The position numbers and the translations under genes are program-made. The notes under the pieces are model-generated. The model searched no databases, was not told the DNA's origin, and was given only the letters and a program-made list of their open reading frames with translations. This document shows positions 14,047 to 15,368 of a DNA stretch of 15,368 nt, piece after piece. The stretch is taken from contig DHXA01000178.1 of NCBI GenBank assembly GCA_002413455.1, forward strand, positions 1 through 15,368. Direction: 5' to 3'. The stretch comes from Rhodanobacter sp. UBA5168 (GTDB taxonomy: Bacteria; Pseudomonadota; Gammaproteobacteria; Xanthomonadales; Rhodanobacteraceae). Within the stretch, counting starts at the first letter, position 1. Each line of letters starts with the position of its first letter.

Positions 14047-14646
14047 CTACGGCAGCGCGACGCCTGCGTCGCGCAACATCCGCGCCAGCGCAATCAGCGG
14101 CAGTCCGACAAGCGCGCTGGGATCACGGTTGTCGATCGACTCGAACAGGCTGATGCCGAGGCCTTCGCATTTGAAACTACCGGCGCAGTCGAGCGGCTGT
14201 TCACGTTCCACATAACGGGTGATTTCCGCCGCCGTCAGTTCGCGAAAGCGCACACGGGTGTGATCGACATGGGTATATCGGCGGCCGTTGCGGGTATCAA
14301 GCAGGCACAACGCCGTGTGGAAATGCACGTCGCGGCCGGAGCTGGCGGTGAGCTGGTCGCGGGCGCGTTCGGCTGTGCCGGGCTTGTCGAGAATCCGTCC
14401 GTCCAGCTCGGCCACTTGGTCGGAGCCGATCACCAGCGCACCACGCCAACCGCCTGCTGTCGCTTCAGCCTTGGCGATGGCCAGGCGCAGGGCGCGCTGG
14501 GCAGGCGCTTCACCGGCCAGCGGCGTCTCATCGGTGCCCGGGGCGGATTGCTCGAAAACCGCAACCAGTCGACGCAGCAGGTCGGCACGGTAGCGCGAGG
14601 TCGAACCCAGCACGAGCGGGGGTAGCATCAGGTCGGTCGAGCTCAT
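14047..14646 (-). CDS. yceF: Maf-like nucleotide pyrophosphatase, YceF type
   Basis: 199 residues. Maf proteins hydrolyse modified or non-canonical nucleoside triphosphates to the monophosphate; the YceF subgroup prefers m7GTP. Family marks are LVLGSTSRYRADLL (11-24), TDETP (38-42), the catalytic-base region IGSDQVAELDG (73-83; D76), K88, and the subgroup stretch CAGSFKCEGLGISLFES (154-170) with GLPLIALARML. This closely follows E. coli YceF rather than the dTTP/UTP-specific YhdE. The ATG at 14646 overlaps the preceding stop (ATGA). A second ATG at 14628 would give a start closer to E. coli YceF. Like E. coli yceF, it sits divergently next to yceD, with one gene inserted between them. Confidence 0.93.
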   Translation of the reverse strand: MSSTDLMLPPLVLGSTSRYRADLLRRLVAVFEQSAPGTDETPLAGEAPAQRALRLAIAKAEATAGGWRGALVIGSDQVAELDGRILDKPGTAERARDQLTASSGRDVHFHTALCLLDTRNGRRYTHVDHTRVRFRELTAAEITRYVEREQPLDCAGSFKCEGLGISLFESIDNRDPSALVGLPLIALARMLRDAGVALP

Positions 14647-15119
14647 GTGTCCGATTCGCGCCGTATGTGTTCGCGCATGGCGCTGTTGAGATCACGCTGG
14701 GCCTGGGTGAGGGCCTGCAGCAGGGGTTTCAGGCGGTCACGCGTGCTGCGCATCGACGCGGCGGCTTCATCCAGTTCCTGCTGGCTGGCACGGGGCGAAC
14801 GATCGCGGATCCACAGCCGTTGCTGCAACAGCGCGCGCAAGCCGGCGTCGATCGCGTGCTGTGCGTCCTGTTCGCTGGCGGCGGGCAGGTCGGGGTTGAG
14901 CGACATCACGGCGTGCGCCTGTTGCAGACCGGAGCGACAGGTCTTGAGGTCGGCCTCCAGCCGATCGGCCAGATCAAGCAGGGTGTTGAGACTGGCGCCG
15001 CGCTGGAACTGGCGCCGACGCAGCAGCAGGGCCGTGGCCACCAGGGCAATCAGCAGCACCAGCAACACGGCTGTACCGAGCGTCAGATAGGAGTTCAAGG
15101 GCAGTGGCTCGGGCGTCAA
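14643..15119 (-). CDS. Hypothetical membrane-anchored helical protein
   Basis: 158 residues, family not recognised. One hydrophobic segment (about 12-33, LTLGTAVLLVLLIALVATAL) is followed directly by RRR, so the protein is probably N-out with its body in the cytoplasm. The remainder is rich in Leu, Ala, Gln, Arg and Asp with heptad-like spacing and probably forms helices or a coiled coil. No enzyme motif is visible. The start is uncertain: the only upstream candidate after an in-frame stop is TTG at 15119, with another TTG at 15098, and no clear Shine-Dalgarno for either. The stop overlaps the yceF start (ATGA), so the two are co-translated. A minus-strand TATTTT at 15162-15157 could be its -10 element. 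The real-gene call rests on this overlap, the membrane segment and the lack of any other gene here. Confidence 0.7.
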   Translation of the reverse strand: MTPEPLPLNSYLTLGTAVLLVLLIALVATALLLRRRQFQRGASLNTLLDLADRLEADLKTCRSGLQQAHAVMSLNPDLPAASEQDAQHAIDAGLRALLQQRLWIRDRSPRASQQELDEAAASMRSTRDRLKPLLQALTQAQRDLNSAMREHIRRESDT

Positions 15120-15205
15120 AGGGAATCAGTCTGCCGCATCGGGGCCGAATCAGGCAAAATAGCCGAAGATCGGTGCGGGTTTGTGCCGTTCCCGCGTCGC
15201 GGCAG

Positions 15206-15234
15206 TTGACTTCAAGCGGCTTCGAACCTAACAT
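15206..15234 (+). promoter_or_regulatory. Sigma70-type promoter for yceD
   Basis: TTGACT (15206-15211; five of six), a 17-bp spacer, TAACAT (15229-15234; four of six). Transcription would begin about 15240-15242, only two to four bases before the yceD ATG at 15244, implying an almost leaderless mRNA. This agrees with the absence of any purine-rich ribosome site before the ATG. Confidence 0.6.
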
Positions 15235-15243
15235 TTCGCGATT

Positions 15244-15368
15244 ATGTCCGTGACACTGCCAGAGTCCGTGGACGCTTGGCGCATGGTCTCGGCGCGGCGT
15301 TCGTTCGAGGGAACGCTACCCATCGCGACCATGTCACGCCTGTGCGAGGTACTGGCGGGTAACGAGGG
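15244..15368 (+). CDS. yceD: YceD (DUF177) family protein, 5' part only
   Basis: The first 41 codons are in the window and the gene runs off the end. The sequence starts MSVTLPESVDAWRMVSARRS, then FEGTLPIATMSRL, matching the N-terminus of DUF177/YceD proteins. In E. coli YceD is linked to 23S rRNA accumulation and is followed by rpmF, plsX and fab genes, so the same genes may lie just outside. The zinc-finger-like part of the family is beyond the window. The divergent position relative to yceF also fits E. coli. The ATG has no Shine-Dalgarno (ACATTTCGCGATT precedes it). Confidence 0.8.
   Translation, partial: MSVTLPESVDAWRMVSARRSFEGTLPIATMSRLCEVLAGNE

Noticed and set aside
15121..15127. GGGAATC as a third copy of the dispersed repeat
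   Set aside because: Only seven bases match, with no flanking similarity; expected by chance.

Overview
The window reads as a high-GC gammaproteobacterial chromosome of the Xanthomonadales type (Rhodanobacter/Dyella/Luteibacter-like). This is inferred from high GC, the protein flavour (for example YbaB starting MRGQIGQL), the tRNA-Ser(GGA)-SRP RNA-dnaX-ybaB-recR linkage, a Kdo kinase, and interspersed 'ATTCCCGATTC' repeats of a kind I associate with that order. Nearly all of it is conserved core genome. I see no phage, transposase, CRISPR array, toxin-antitoxin pair or defence island.

Layout. (1) 1-3281, plus strand: the 3' two thirds of hisS, an unusually long MIO-type ammonia-lyase that differs from HutH at a key position, and a small DUF6165-like protein. 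(2) 3292-5881, envelope: a GT9 (heptosyltransferase-like) glycosyltransferase on the minus strand, head-to-head with kdkA (Kdo kinase), whose stop overlaps the start of an RNase Z-like metallo-beta-lactamase-fold hydrolase. (3) 5882-9391, plus strand: tRNA-Ser(GGA), the small SRP RNA (ffs) with a terminator built into its 3' end, then dnaX-ybaB-recR (replication clamp loader, nucleoid protein, recombination mediator) and a HIT-family hydrolase. A strong bidirectional terminator closes this block at 9417-9445. (4) 9454-13950, minus strand: moxR -> DUF58 -> tgpA joined by one-base TGATG overlaps, followed by a Slp-family outer-membrane lipoprotein. This is the classical MoxR/DUF58/transglutaminase envelope cluster. 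(5) 14047-15119, minus strand: a membrane-anchored helical protein of unknown function and a YceF-type Maf nucleotide pyrophosphatase with an ATGA overlap. (6) 15244-end, plus strand: the start of yceD (DUF177), behind a good sigma70-type promoter that may make a leaderless transcript.

Genes probably working together: dnaX/ybaB/recR; the MoxR ATPase with the DUF58 and transglutaminase proteins; kdkA and the GT9 enzyme in LPS inner-core assembly; Maf and YceD as neighbours of the rpmF-fab region known from E. coli.

No clearly new multi-gene system is visible. The leads I would follow first are the atypical lyase (two extra segments, an Asp where HutH has its catalytic Glu), the dispersed repeat pair flanking dnaX-ybaB, the terminator nested in the SRP RNA closing stem, and the apparently leaderless yceD promoter. 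All family assignments come from reading motifs by eye, without database searches.
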